Assembly (NCBI GenBank): GCA_045129695.1
Contig: JBGVJZ010000013.1
Location: forward strand, 1 to 64,000
Reading direction: 5' to 3'
DNA: 64,000 bases
Origin: Eshraghiella sp045129695
Lineage (GTDB): Bacteria > Bacillota > Clostridia > Lachnospirales > Lachnospiraceae
Part shown: in pieces, positions 17,133 through 25,870 of the stretch
Numbering within the stretch: position 1 is the first letter of the stretch
Layout: each line of letters begins with the position of its first letter
The notes under the pieces: generated by a model
The model's input: the letters and a program-made list of their open reading frames with translations, nothing else
What the model was told of the DNA's origin: nothing
Database searches by the model: none
Translations under genes and position numbers: made by a program

Positions 17133-17367
17133 ATACATAACCTCCAAATCTATTGTTTCTTGCCTCTAAAATCACACTTTCCAATCCCATGGTTGTGTCC
17201 TCCTTCTTTTTCAAAATTTTCTTTAAGAGTTGCTTACTCTTTTTGCAAGATACGGGAAAGGTCGGACCTTTCCCCGAAAAAATATATTCACCTTCCGGTG
17301 AACCACATTTTTTCGTCTTGGCAGGAGCACCTGCACCCTATATAAGGCACACTAGCGTGCCAATAAC
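17133..17367. other. Probable oriT region: cluster of short hairpins
   Basis: Between mobC and parR lie GGGAAAGGTC/GACCTTTCCC (17254-17274), TTCACC/GGTGAA (17287-17302), GCAGG/CCTGC (17321-17334) and GGCAC/GTGCC (17346-17361). On the minus strand the last hairpin runs into GTGTGCCTTATA (17341-17352), which resembles the nick region of RSF1010-like MOB systems. Position next to mobC supports an origin of transfer; the nick site is inferred. Confidence 0.55.
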
Positions 17368-17480
17368 TGTCGTCAAATATGCGCCAACCGGCGTCAATTT
17401 GCCTCCAAATATATAGTATTTATATAGGATTGGCGTCAGTCTGACACCAATTCAGATACTCCTGTCGTCACTTTGACGCC
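17368..17480. repeat. Four 18-bp near-palindromic repeats, parC-like
   Basis: Copies at 17368-17385, 17389-17406, 17431-17448 and 17463-17480 follow TGKCGTCANNNTGMCRCC: TGTCGTCAAATATGCGCC, CGGCGTCAATTTGCCTCC, TGGCGTCAGTCTGACACC and TGTCGTCACTTTGACGCC. They lie 13 bases after the stop of the ParR-like gene, so they are a natural centromere for it. Confidence 0.65.
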
Positions 17481-17493
17481 TGTAATCTCCGCC

Positions 17494-17997
17494 TTAATCA
17501 TCATTCAAAACCTTCAAAAAGTTGATTGCCTGAGTTGAAAGAATCTTTTCCGCAGGAACCTCTGGAATTTTCTCAGATTTTTCCTCTGATTGTGTGGCAG
17601 CCACAATTGCTGTGGTCCCATTTTCATTTACATCTCTGACCTCTGCAACTGCTTCTGAAACTGACACCTTAGGACTTAACTTTTGACTTGCCATCTTTTC
17701 CAAAAGTCTTGCATCAGTACCTTCCAAAAAAATTCTCAATTCCGTTTTCAACTCTTCTGCAATTGCCTCTGCCAGTTTCCGCAAATCCACATCCGAGATA
17801 TCAGACATACCACTTGCATCTTCTCGCTCATAGACTTCCTGATAAACCAACTCAATGCCGTGTTTGATAAGCTCAGTCTGATTTAAGAAATGCTTCTCCA
17901 CAATCAACCGGTCCAGTTTCTCAACCACTGTGGCATCTGCCTGGCGGTCCACATAGAGACGGCAGTTTAGCCGCCTCTCTCTGCCTAATCCCATCAT
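17494..17997 (-). CDS. ParR-like partition adaptor
   Basis: A 167-residue protein directly after the ParM-like gene. The first 60 residues (RRLNCRLYVDRQADATVVEKLD..., NQTELIKHGIELVYQEV) look like a ribbon-helix-helix DNA-binding domain; the rest is acidic and low in complexity, with a C-terminal NFLKVLNDD tail that could contact the filament. The start at 17997 is eight bases after GAGG. ParR proteins bind parC repeats and cap ParM filaments. Assignment rests on context and fold pattern more than sequence identity. Confidence 0.65.
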   Translation of the reverse strand: MMGLGRERRLNCRLYVDRQADATVVEKLDRLIVEKHFLNQTELIKHGIELVYQEVYEREDASGMSDISDVDLRKLAEAIAEELKTELRIFLEGTDARLLEKMASQKLSPKVSVSEAVAEVRDVNENGTTAIVAATQSEEKSEKIPEVPAEKILSTQAINFLKVLNDD

Positions 17998-18012
17998 GTG
18001 CATCACCTCGCA

Positions 18013-18918
18013 TTACGCAATCTGTCCGGCCAGATACTCGTATCCCTTGGCATTTGCCCTGACATCCGTCACATAGGAAATATTATCGCTATGGCGCCCA
18101 TAAGCAGCCATTACCTTGGCGCCGCCACCCACATAAATAATGTTGGCAAATTCCGTATCATGACCATTCTCTTTCAAAATCCCTTCTACCCTTTTTGCAA
18201 AAGCATCCAGGCACTCATCCATCAGTCTCGTGTACTTCTCCGGATAATTGCAGTTGGCATTGCTGATATAATCCGTAATGATGCTTTCGGGTATTTCCTT
18301 GCCAAACTTTTCACTGCTCTTACCCTTGATTTCCTGAATTACCGAAACCATGGATTCTGTAAAAGTTTCACATTTACTTTCTACCGGCACACCATCCTTC
18401 ACATGCATAATATCAATGGTCCAGGAGCCAACATCCACAATCAGATATTCGCCCCTCATATCACCAAGCTTGTCAGCCACCGCCGCATAACACTGGGGAA
18501 ATGCGAGCACATTTTCGATGGTAAAGCTGTACTGCACATCCTCATAGCGGAACTTCACCGGCTGCTCTCCACGCTTCAAATACCTTACAAAAGACTTTCT
18601 CACTGTTGCAAAATGTTTCAGCGGAAGTCCCACGCCAAGAACCACACTGGCGCCATTAGGTATTGCACCACTCTGACACTCCTTAGCAAGTGCCGCCAGC
18701 GTCAACAGATAATAGTCATCATCTGCCAGCTTGCTGTCCTTCACACTGTTACGCTTTTCGCCAATCTTATAAAATACACCCTCGTGTATCAGTGTATTGG
18801 CAGAGAAGGTCGGCTTGGCCGCCAACCTCTCCACGCCATTCTCAAACACATGGTTTGCTGATTTCATCAGGTGATTGCCGTGGTCAATTCCCACGTAAAA
18901 TATTCTCTTTTCTTCCAT
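18013..18918 (-). CDS. parM: ParM/StbA-like actin-fold segregation ATPase
   Basis: A 301-residue actin-like ATPase: YVGIDHGNHLMKSA at the N-terminus (phosphate 1), YLIVDVGSWTIDIMHV near 160-175 (phosphate 2), and IIYVGGGAKVMAA near 263 (adenosine motif). The length fits ParM/StbA. It polymerises to push element copies apart, which implies that the excised element can persist as a replicating or circular form. GGAGG precedes the ATG inside the end of the TnpV-like gene, and the ParR gene follows after 15 bases. Confidence 0.88.
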   Translation of the reverse strand: MEEKRIFYVGIDHGNHLMKSANHVFENGVERLAAKPTFSANTLIHEGVFYKIGEKRNSVKDSKLADDDYYLLTLAALAKECQSGAIPNGASVVLGVGLPLKHFATVRKSFVRYLKRGEQPVKFRYEDVQYSFTIENVLAFPQCYAAVADKLGDMRGEYLIVDVGSWTIDIMHVKDGVPVESKCETFTESMVSVIQEIKGKSSEKFGKEIPESIITDYISNANCNYPEKYTRLMDECLDAFAKRVEGILKENGHDTEFANIIYVGGGAKVMAAYGRHSDNISYVTDVRANAKGYEYLAGQIA

Positions 18919-18923
18919 AAAAT

Positions 18924-19391
18924 CTAATCCTCCAATTCTGCTTTCTGCTCCATATACTCCTTGATATATACAGCACGCTGTTCTTTGATAGTGTCTATCA
19001 TCTCGTAAAGGTCGTTATTAATAATCTCCTCAACCGTAGACTCAATCTCCTGTACCCTATGAATTTTCTCCATAGTATCCGACATTGCATGTTCTGCATT
19101 TCTCGAAGTCTTAAGTTTTTCTACCAGTTCATCATGAAGTTGCCATGCATAGTCCTCATACTCCTTTGCCTTCTGATAGAGCACTCCACCCATAAAATAC
19201 AGATTATATAAATAACGGTCATGCTCCATCATGAGACCCAGCCAGCGATGCCCCCACTTCCCAAGCTTCAAAAACTCATTCTCTTCTGTTTCCTCAAGTA
19301 CAGGGTAATAAAACCCATCAACTTCCTTGTACTCAATCCCTAATTTCTCTGCAAGTGTAGGTGCTGCAGTCACCTTTGTTTCTTCGTTCAT
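18924..19391 (-). CDS. TnpV-like transposon protein
   Basis: A 155-residue protein with the pattern seen in TnpV: EKLGIEYKEVDGFYYPVL, then LGKWGHRWLGLMMEHDR, and a helical C-terminal half. The start at 19391 has AAGGATG upstream; the longer frame upstream lacks a ribosome site. Function in the family is unknown, though it is commonly carried by serine-recombinase elements. It is the gene before parM, with its 3' end providing the parM ribosome site. Confidence 0.75.
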   Translation of the reverse strand: MNEETKVTAAPTLAEKLGIEYKEVDGFYYPVLEETEENEFLKLGKWGHRWLGLMMEHDRYLYNLYFMGGVLYQKAKEYEDYAWQLHDELVEKLKTSRNAEHAMSDTMEKIHRVQEIESTVEEIINNDLYEMIDTIKEQRAVYIKEYMEQKAELED

Positions 19392-19567
19392 AAAACATCC
19401 TTTCAGCGCCTTGCGCTGTTCAAATTTTGTATTTGCCTTAACGCCGGCCAGCGGAGAGTTTCTGCTCTCAAATGTTCTGCCATGCAGAAAATCCTCCCTT
19501 CTCATTGCTCCTTGTGAAGCTATGTATAACAACTGTCCACGCCTGACAGTTCAATCATCTGCCCTTT

Positions 19568-19732
19568 CTAATCAACTGCTGCCCTTGCAAAAATCAGAAA
19601 CACTCTTGCTACCAGTCCGAACAACAATAGAAATATCTTTAGTGCTTCCAGTGCTAAGCGAAGTATCGCAAGCACCAGCCAAACTATCGCCTTCAACACC
19701 ATCAATATTCCTCTTCCAACAAGTTGCATCAT
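19568..19732 (-). CDS. Small hydrophobic membrane protein (54 aa)
   Basis: The start at 19732 (MMQLVGRGILMVLKA) is five bases after AGGAGG. Most of the protein is a hydrophobic stretch broken by a few Arg and Lys residues, giving one or two membrane helices. It is the most upstream gene of the mobilization operon. Similar tiny membrane proteins are common in such elements, but I do not know a function. Confidence 0.65.
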   Translation of the reverse strand: MMQLVGRGILMVLKAIVWLVLAILRLALEALKIFLLLFGLVARVFLIFARAAVD

Positions 19733-19976
19733 CAAATCCTCCTTTCCACCCATCGGGAGCCACCCGAAACGGGTATACCTCGTGATTAAAATCACTCGGT
19801 GATGCGCATTCGCCGGATGTTTACGCGTAGCACGACGCCCGCCCGGCTCATTTTAGCGCACAAAAATAGAACTACCTGACTGTAGCTTTCCATCAAATCT
19901 TACGATTCAATTTCTACTCATCAATTAGTCCTATCCAGTAAAAATACCTATTAAGTTTCCTCTTACATACTTAGGA

Positions 19977-20804
19977 CTAGGCCGCCGAAACCCTTATATT
20001 TCCTAGGTTTCCTGCGTCTGTCATAAATATATCACGTTCCCCAGTAGCTGAAATCAGCAACGCCCTTTTTTCTCCTGATTCGATAATTTCCTTTAAATTG
20101 ACGATAAAACCAACCTGCATAGAATTTGGTTGTAAACGGTACTTTTCAATAGATGGTAATTCCTCATTACGCGCAATTTCTCGCTGCTTCTTGATGATTT
20201 TATATCGCTCTTTATATATCTCATAGAACTCGTCAAAATTTAATGCATATTCGCTATTCCAAAGTTCGTTAAATTCTTCTATAACACTCTGAGCAATCTC
20301 GCCTTTTTCTGTCGATACAACACGAGTATTCCACTCACGATTACTTGTGAGTGCTGTCTTTGTCATATTAGAGCTACCTATAATAATTCTATAAATTTCT
20401 TCTTTTCTGAAAATATATCCTTTTGTATGAAACCCGTCACCAGAAGCTTCCACATCATACATTTTCAATGTAATATTAGAGAGTTTATTTAGTTTCTCCA
20501 GTGCTCTAGGCTCACTAAAATTCAAATAATTGGTTGTAAGGATTTCTCCTTTAACGCCTCTCTTTTCAAGTTCTCTTAGAGTCTGTAACAAAGGTGTAAT
20601 TCCACCCATCGTAATAAATGCTACGCTAATTTGAAATTGATCGCATACCAACAATTCATCCTCGATGGATGATAAAACTTTCTTTCCTTGCTTGTAATTG
20701 TTCGAAATAAACTGTGGCTTATATGCAAGATTGGACGCAACTGTTCCGTCTATAAATGCCGTTTCAAAGCCATTTCGCATTTCCAGTAATCTTTCCTCTG
20801 TCAT
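19977..20804 (-). pseudogene. 5' fragment of a PLD-domain superfamily II helicase
   Basis: About 275 residues remain. They cover an N-terminal phospholipase-D-like nuclease domain (FHTKGYIFRKEE, IIIGSSNMTKTAL: an HxK...GSSN motif) and the linker into a DEAD-type helicase, but the frame departs at LLISATG, just where the Walker A motif ATGTGKT should follow, and ends about 20 codons later. Intact relatives have 900 or more residues. The ATG at 20804 directly follows the MazG-like gene's stop. The break near 20,035 may mark the insertion site of the mobile element. Confidence 0.75.
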
Positions 20805-20805
20805 T

Positions 20806-21069
20806 TCACTCCTCATTTCCCACCCAATAAATTCTATCTTTAAATCCGCCTCTTTTTTCTCGTTTGGCGCTCTTAACCTGCATTAATTCTTCAACGGTAT
20901 ATCCTCTTCCTTCACATATTGCAAATAACGCCTCAAGAACATCTGCCATTTCTTCGATAGACTTATCAGCCTGATACTCCGCTACCTCTTCGTTTAACTT
21001 TTTATCAAGTTCTTTCAAGTAGTCTTCATTTGATAAAATTTCAATAATCGGAGTTTTTCCTTTTATCAT
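20806..21069 (-). CDS. MazG-like pyrophosphohydrolase, shortened at the N-terminus
   Basis: An 87-residue protein: GKTPIIEILSNEDYLKELDK followed by EEVAEYQADKSIEEMADVLEAL, the metal-binding helices of the all-alpha NTP pyrophosphatase fold (EExxE...ExxD). Relatives usually start with an NKLVRDKIPE segment that is missing here; MIKGKT joins straight to the later part, so a short in-frame deletion is likely. The ATG at 21069 has GGAAGGGG upstream. It is paired with the PLD-helicase gene, a common arrangement. Activity is uncertain. Confidence 0.7.
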   Translation of the reverse strand: MIKGKTPIIEILSNEDYLKELDKKLNEEVAEYQADKSIEEMADVLEALFAICEGRGYTVEELMQVKSAKREKRGGFKDRIYWVGNEE

Positions 21070-21125
21070 AGCCCCTTCCAATCGACCTTCCCTGCAATAT
21101 ATTCCTACTCTTCTCTACGAAATCC

Positions 21126-21164
21126 TCACTTTTCCGCAAATTCAGCTGTTGTTAAATATTCCAT
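21126..21164 (-). pseudogene. Remnant of a MerR/excisionase-type helix-turn-helix gene
   Basis: A GGAGG site and ATG at 21164 begin MEYLTTAEFAEK, the usual opening of a short HTH_17 protein, followed at once by a stop where a Trp codon is expected (TGA for TGG). Only 12 codons remain. Confidence 0.55.
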
Positions 21165-21266
21165 ACTATGTCCTCCAAAAATCAGCCCTTGATAAATTGT
21201 TTTCAAGATTCATCAACATAATTTGAATTATCACTCCCGAAAGCCTACCAATACTTCTTTTTACTC

Positions 21267-24200
21267 TTACTGATCCTCATCTTCAAAGAGTTCTCTATTT
21301 GGATCTTCTAAATACTTTTTTAAATCTTTTATCTGTTTCTTCGTAATACAATCATCAAAATGATTTCCTTCATATGTTGGATGAAGAACCGGATATTTTG
21401 CCTTAGTCTTAAGCATATAGTGATTATTTATCATCCATTGAACAACAGCTCTCATATCGTCCCTGCTCATATCCGCATAGATTCCATACTCCTGAACTTC
21501 GTCCAACTTATGCTTTATAATCTGTTTTCTATTTCCTCCACGTAAAACACTGATAAGAATTGTGATTCCAAAATAGTAATTCTCGCTAATATGTCCTAAA
21601 CAATTAACAGTATTTCTAGCCAACTCCATCAAATTCTGTCCTTTAAAACTCATATCACTCAAATCATTAACTTTCATATCCTTTGTATTGCCATCCGTAG
21701 AAATAATAGTTCTGGTAACGGACTGTTCATGTTTTACGTCTGGAACATTTTCTACCTCAGGTTTTCGAATTGGATTATCAGTAGTTGCTTTCTTTTCCTC
21801 CACCGGGACAACTCTTACTGCAGAAATAAATGGTTCAGCAAAATCAGGCTCAATATTTCTTAATGTAAGATACTCATTCGTACCAATAGTATTATTACAT
21901 CCCGTCTTATCATTTTTGTAATTCGTGCACCCTAAGAAATATCCATTTCCTGCATTCTTTGCAATGAGATAACCATCTCGGCATTTATCACATTTCATAA
22001 TCGCCAGTTTCCCTGCTTTAATATCGTTAGTCATAAAGCCGCACATTTCTTGGTCATTCGTGCACATATATAATTTCAAACCATAGGCATTCTTGTATCT
22101 AAACTGCAATGGATACCCACAAATAGGACATATTTTTCTTGTAGAATCCTTCTTTATTACCTCATCATTCCACTTTCCCATAAGAATAACACTCTTATAA
22201 TCACGTTTTATCTCTAGAAGGAATTCCGAAGGATTTTGTTCTGGAGCAATAAAATACACCCTGTTCTTTGTTCTGGTCATTGCTACATAAAACAATCTTC
22301 TTTCCTCTGCATAATCAATAGAATTATCCCCTTTAATTACAAACGAAAGTACTGGGTCATCTTCTATTTTTGATGGAAATCCATAAGTTTCATTTTTACC
22401 ATTTACAACAATAACATTGTCATAACCAAGTCCCTTTGCCATATGCACTGTCATAAATGTAATATTTAGTTGTGGGTACTTTACAGACTTTATCTTGCTT
22501 CCTCTAGTCGTATATTCAAATAGACCAGAACGTTCTAAATAATCTCCATCAAAACCATATCTTCCCAACAAAAGAATGGATCCATTATCTTTCTTTCCGG
22601 CTTGACGATTATATTCAATTATTTGACTAAGAGCTGTCTCAACTGCATTTGCAGTAGCATACAACACTCCACCTCTTCTATCATCACCTCTTTGCTTGTA
22701 AGAATTATCATATGTATAGATAATTACAGGATCATCAATATTTTTTGGTGAGACAAGTTGCTTTTCAATCTGAGTAGGATTCTTCTGAATAAAATTACCT
22801 GCAATATCAATCACATCTTGGGCATTTCTATATGTACGCACTATTTTTAAGAGTTTTGCGTATCCCATCTTCTCTTGGAATTTAGTGAACAATGATATAT
22901 CAGAACCACTAAATGCATATATTGACTGCCAGTCATCTCCTACTGCAATTATTTTTCCGTCACAAACTTCTGAGAGAGCAGTGGTTAAATCAAAACGCTG
23001 TCTAGAAATATCCTGATACTCATCTACAATAATATATTTGAAATGGAGTTTCTCTTTCATTTCCTTAACCTGACGAAGTACCCTGGCAGATTCATTTATC
23101 ATATCCTCAAAGTCAACAGTACTGTTTGCTTTTAAATATCTCTGATACTCTAAGTAACAGTCTTGACAAATATTTAGGAACAACCTTGACCTAACGTTTG
23201 TTGTAGAATGATACATTCTGTCAAATTCATCAGCATCAAATCCATTTGTTTTGAAATTAGTAATAAATCTACAAATAAGATTAACTAACTTTCGAACATA
23301 TCTTGACTCCTCTGAGGAAATAAGTTTATCCATAATTTCCTTATTCGACCTTGGCGTCAATTCAACACCTGCTGCTTCCAATTTTATCTGCAAATGTTTC
23401 AGTAGACTTCTATTATCATTGAATTCTGAAAAGGTATAAATCAGCGTAGTTCCATGTTCTCTATGGAGTTTCACTTTGTCATTTACACTATTTTTATATC
23501 TTACCAATTCTTCTGCCGTATATCTGTTATTTTTCCCATCTTCTGTAACACCAAAATGTTCAATATAGGCTACTTTATTTCCCTGCTTAATAATAAAATC
23601 CGGAGTATACGGTTTCCTTGAAAATGTAATGTTATATGGATAAATCGGTTCATACTCATAATCAATATTATTCAAATACAAGAAATTAGCTATCTGTACT
23701 TCCTGATAGGATTTCAATACCTCATTCTGAATAGTAACATTCTTCTTCGTTCTGGCATCTATTACTTCACGTCTAAACTCATCTAATTCACTCCTCATAG
23801 TCGTGTAGTTTGCCTTGGCAGTTTTGTTAAAGAACTCATTCAAATCGGCCCCTTCATAAGGAGCTTCAAAATATGAGGCAAAAAACATAATAAGATTATT
23901 CACTAAAGACTCATTTGTTAAAATTGATTGTTTAAAGTAATCCTGTAAAAGAAAATATAGCTTGGAACCATCAAATATATTTAGTGGTTCTGGATCATTT
24001 ATTCTTAAGATTGCATTACCCGTTGAATGGAATGTTGCAATTGGACAATCTATATGAAGATCCTTATTTATCTTTTCACGAAGTTCACCTACTGCTTTAT
24101 TCGTAAAAGAAATAACCAATATATCTCTTGGCTCTATTTCTTTCTTTTCAACCAAATACTTGACCTTGGCAGCAACTGTAGTTGTTTTTCCGGCACCTGC

Positions 24201-24665
24201 TCCAGCAATTACGAGGCAGTAATCCTCATCTGTCAGAATTACTCTTCTTTGGTCCTCGTCGAGCACAATAGTTGGGTCAACATCCTTTAAAATATTATCA
24301 AGGTACTCTTTCTCTGATAACATTTGACTATTTATATATTCATCATTTGCAGCATCAACCCTCTCCCCAAGATGGTCATACAATTCAATAACCTTTAATA
24401 CTTCACCTTCTGTAATTCCATTTTTAGCACTATAACTTTTCAGCATCTTGCTATTCTGCAAAACCCTGAAAAATTCAACAGTTTCTTTATACACAGGTAT
24501 TATTTCTGCATACTCACTTCTGGCCACATAATGATTACCATTTAATAACGCTTTTATGTCATCCTTTAATTTATAAATTTTTATACATTCTGAACTCGGT
24601 TCTGACTTTATTTTCTTTCGTCCTAGTTTTTCGCCAAAGCTCTTCATTCGTGAAAAAAAGTCCAT
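21267..24665 (-). CDS. UvrD-type helicase with nuclease-like insert, zinc ribbons and RQC-like end
   Basis: A 1,132-residue superfamily I helicase. Walker A is GAGAGKTTT (about 155-163), Walker B is DEYQD, and VGDDWQSIYAFSGSD, TVHMAKGLGYDNVIVV and RRLFYVAMTRTKNRVY complete the core. Between motifs Ia and II is an insert with YTPDFII and KVAYIEHFGV that resembles a PD-(D/E)XK core. The tail has two Cys4 zinc ribbons (CPICG...CGF, CDKC...GC) and a winged-helix RQC-like domain before the end. No good ribosome site is within 15 bases of the ATG. A role in DNA repair or defence is inferred. Confidence 0.9.
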   Translation of the reverse strand: MDFFSRMKSFGEKLGRKKIKSEPSSECIKIYKLKDDIKALLNGNHYVARSEYAEIIPVYKETVEFFRVLQNSKMLKSYSAKNGITEGEVLKVIELYDHLGERVDAANDEYINSQMLSEKEYLDNILKDVDPTIVLDEDQRRVILTDEDYCLVIAGAGAGKTTTVAAKVKYLVEKKEIEPRDILVISFTNKAVGELREKINKDLHIDCPIATFHSTGNAILRINDPEPLNIFDGSKLYFLLQDYFKQSILTNESLVNNLIMFFASYFEAPYEGADLNEFFNKTAKANYTTMRSELDEFRREVIDARTKKNVTIQNEVLKSYQEVQIANFLYLNNIDYEYEPIYPYNITFSRKPYTPDFIIKQGNKVAYIEHFGVTEDGKNNRYTAEELVRYKNSVNDKVKLHREHGTTLIYTFSEFNDNRSLLKHLQIKLEAAGVELTPRSNKEIMDKLISSEESRYVRKLVNLICRFITNFKTNGFDADEFDRMYHSTTNVRSRLFLNICQDCYLEYQRYLKANSTVDFEDMINESARVLRQVKEMKEKLHFKYIIVDEYQDISRQRFDLTTALSEVCDGKIIAVGDDWQSIYAFSGSDISLFTKFQEKMGYAKLLKIVRTYRNAQDVIDIAGNFIQKNPTQIEKQLVSPKNIDDPVIIYTYDNSYKQRGDDRRGGVLYATANAVETALSQIIEYNRQAGKKDNGSILLLGRYGFDGDYLERSGLFEYTTRGSKIKSVKYPQLNITFMTVHMAKGLGYDNVIVVNGKNETYGFPSKIEDDPVLSFVIKGDNSIDYAEERRLFYVAMTRTKNRVYFIAPEQNPSEFLLEIKRDYKSVILMGKWNDEVIKKDSTRKICPICGYPLQFRYKNAYGLKLYMCTNDQEMCGFMTNDIKAGKLAIMKCDKCRDGYLIAKNAGNGYFLGCTNYKNDKTGCNNTIGTNEYLTLRNIEPDFAEPFISAVRVVPVEEKKATTDNPIRKPEVENVPDVKHEQSVTRTIISTDGNTKDMKVNDLSDMSFKGQNLMELARNTVNCLGHISENYYFGITILISVLRGGNRKQIIKHKLDEVQEYGIYADMSRDDMRAVVQWMINNHYMLKTKAKYPVLHPTYEGNHFDDCITKKQIKDLKKYLEDPNRELFEDEDQ

Positions 24666-24866
24666 TTTTTTTAAAAAGGAAATCCCCTTATCCTCCGCTG
24701 TTTTTTATTATTCTAAACTTTTCACTACGTATTATATTATATTCCTTTATACAAACATTTTCAACACAGTTTCTGCTTCTATCTTTAGAATCTCACTTGT
24801 TTTATTTGATATACAAGCCCTGTCTTTGTTATCTTTGCTTCTCCTGTTTCACATCCATGAAGTGTT

Positions 24867-24968
24867 CTACATTTCAATAAACTGATACTTAATGCCACGC
24901 TCTTTAAAAAATCGTTCAGCTTTCTTAGTATCGTTACATTTTTTTGTTCCAAATATCTGTATGTTCAT
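24867..24968 (-). pseudogene. ArsC/Spx-like thioredoxin-fold fragment
   Basis: 33 codons reading MNIQIFGTKKCNDTKKAERF and ending at GIKYQFIEM. This is the first quarter of an ArsC/Spx-type protein (usually 110-120 residues) with a single Cys in the GTKKC motif. A stop cuts it short, so it is probably a remnant. Confidence 0.65.
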
Positions 24969-24969
24969 A

Positions 24970-25188
24970 TCAGTATTCCTTCGCTATTTCTTCATCTATT
25001 CCATACATTTTCTTAAAAAACTCAAGATCTGCCGGACATTTTATCAGCATTACCTCTTCTATCTTACCTGTATGAATGTCTTTAAAACCTGCAACCTGCT
25101 CTCCATTACAAATGCTTGCCTTGATTACCGGTTTCGTATTTTCCATATCATAAGACCGTGTTACTATTTTCTTTTTAAACAGTCCCAT
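24970..25188 (-). CDS. Small conserved protein of unknown function (72 aa)
   Basis: Starts MGLFKKKIVTRSYDMENTKP with a GAAGGTGG site; a second ATG one codon upstream is equally possible. The C-terminal part has KIEEVMLIKCPADLEFFKKM. I recall similar short proteins in Lachnospiraceae, without a known function. It overlaps the UPF0178 gene by 14 bases and is therefore co-translated with it. Confidence 0.65.
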   Translation of the reverse strand: MGLFKKKIVTRSYDMENTKPVIKASICNGEQVAGFKDIHTGKIEEVMLIKCPADLEFFKKMYGIDEEIAKEY

Positions 25189-25648
25189 CATGTCCACCTT
25201 CTTTCGCCTGCGCCATCGATACAAGCTTTTCAAATGACTGTGCAAAGCGTTTATCATCTTCCTCCGTCCGCTTCCTCGGCCCTTTTATATGATTCTTGTG
25301 AGAACCTCGTCTAGCTTTCTTGTTAAGATGTCTCTCCATCAACATCCGGTCAATATTTTCATTCGTGTACCACTTACCGGATTGATGAATGGCATACGCA
25401 CCTTTGCCAAGTGCCATTGCTGCAACTCCGTAATCCTGAGATACAACTATATCTCCCTTGTGACAAATGCTAATCAGTTTATAATCTACTGCATCAGCCC
25501 CTGCTCCTACAACAATCACTTCACTGTAATCAGAATACAACACATGGTTCATATCACACAGCAGCGTAGTTTGAATATTGTATTTTTCAGCAATTGTCTC
25601 AACAATGCCTACCACCGGACTGGCATCCGCATCCACATATATCTGCAT
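25175..25648 (-). CDS. UPF0178 (YaiI/YqxD) family protein
   Basis: A 157-residue protein with the family signatures MQIYVDADASPVV at the start, GADAVDYKLISICHKGDIVVSQD in the middle, and YTNENIDRMLMERHLN toward the end. The family has a PIN-like fold with conserved Asp residues; its role in cells is not established. The start at 25648 follows GGAGAG. The protein seems full length, unlike several neighbours. Confidence 0.9.
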   Translation of the reverse strand: MQIYVDADASPVVGIVETIAEKYNIQTTLLCDMNHVLYSDYSEVIVVGAGADAVDYKLISICHKGDIVVSQDYGVAAMALGKGAYAIHQSGKWYTNENIDRMLMERHLNKKARRGSHKNHIKGPRKRTEEDDKRFAQSFEKLVSMAQAKEGGHDGTV

Positions 25649-25650
25649 TA

Positions 25651-25866
25651 TTATCTCTCCAGTTCCTTTTGAATCCATGTCATAATTACGTCTACAGGAT
25701 AATCCTGCTGCACCTGGCTCAACTCCTTGCCAGGCTTCATTTCATGCCACTTTCTAATACATTCCCTACAACAGGTTGCAGTCGCATGTTGGGCAACAAA
25801 TACCGGATGGTCTCTGCTTTCCGTCATTCGGAATAACCGTCGGATATACCATTCATCCTTCGTCAT
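25651..25866 (-). CDS. DUF4186-like protein, probably shortened
   Basis: 72 residues. The C-terminal part HPVFVAQHATATCCRECI and VIMTWIQKEL matches DUF4186, but the roughly 45 residues that normally precede it are reduced to a short segment (MTKDEWYIRRLFRMTESRD), so an internal deletion is likely. The start at 25866 has GGTG upstream. It may still be translated in the operon between UPF0178 and the PAS protein, but function is doubtful. Confidence 0.6.
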   Translation of the reverse strand: MTKDEWYIRRLFRMTESRDHPVFVAQHATATCCRECIRKWHEMKPGKELSQVQQDYPVDVIMTWIQKELER

Positions 25867-25870
25867 AAAA

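Larger units (their letters stand above)
1..20035. mobile_element. Integrative mobilizable element with restriction cargo (left end outside window)
   Basis: The region combines a large serine recombinase and TnpW-like protein at the left with a relaxase, MobC, an oriT-like hairpin cluster, ParM/ParR, a TnpV-like protein and a small hydrophobic protein at the right, all on the minus strand. This gene set is known from Tn4451-like and related Clostridia elements. No type IV secretion genes are visible, so it looks mobilizable rather than self-conjugative, although genes left of the window are unseen. The right limit is inferred from the abrupt break of a helicase gene near 20,035; no attachment repeat could be compared because the left end is missing. 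Confidence 0.65.

Noticed and set aside
17998..18861. Plus-strand protein of 287 residues
   Set aside because: It is the reverse complement of the parM frame; the minus frame has actin-fold motifs and a ribosome site.
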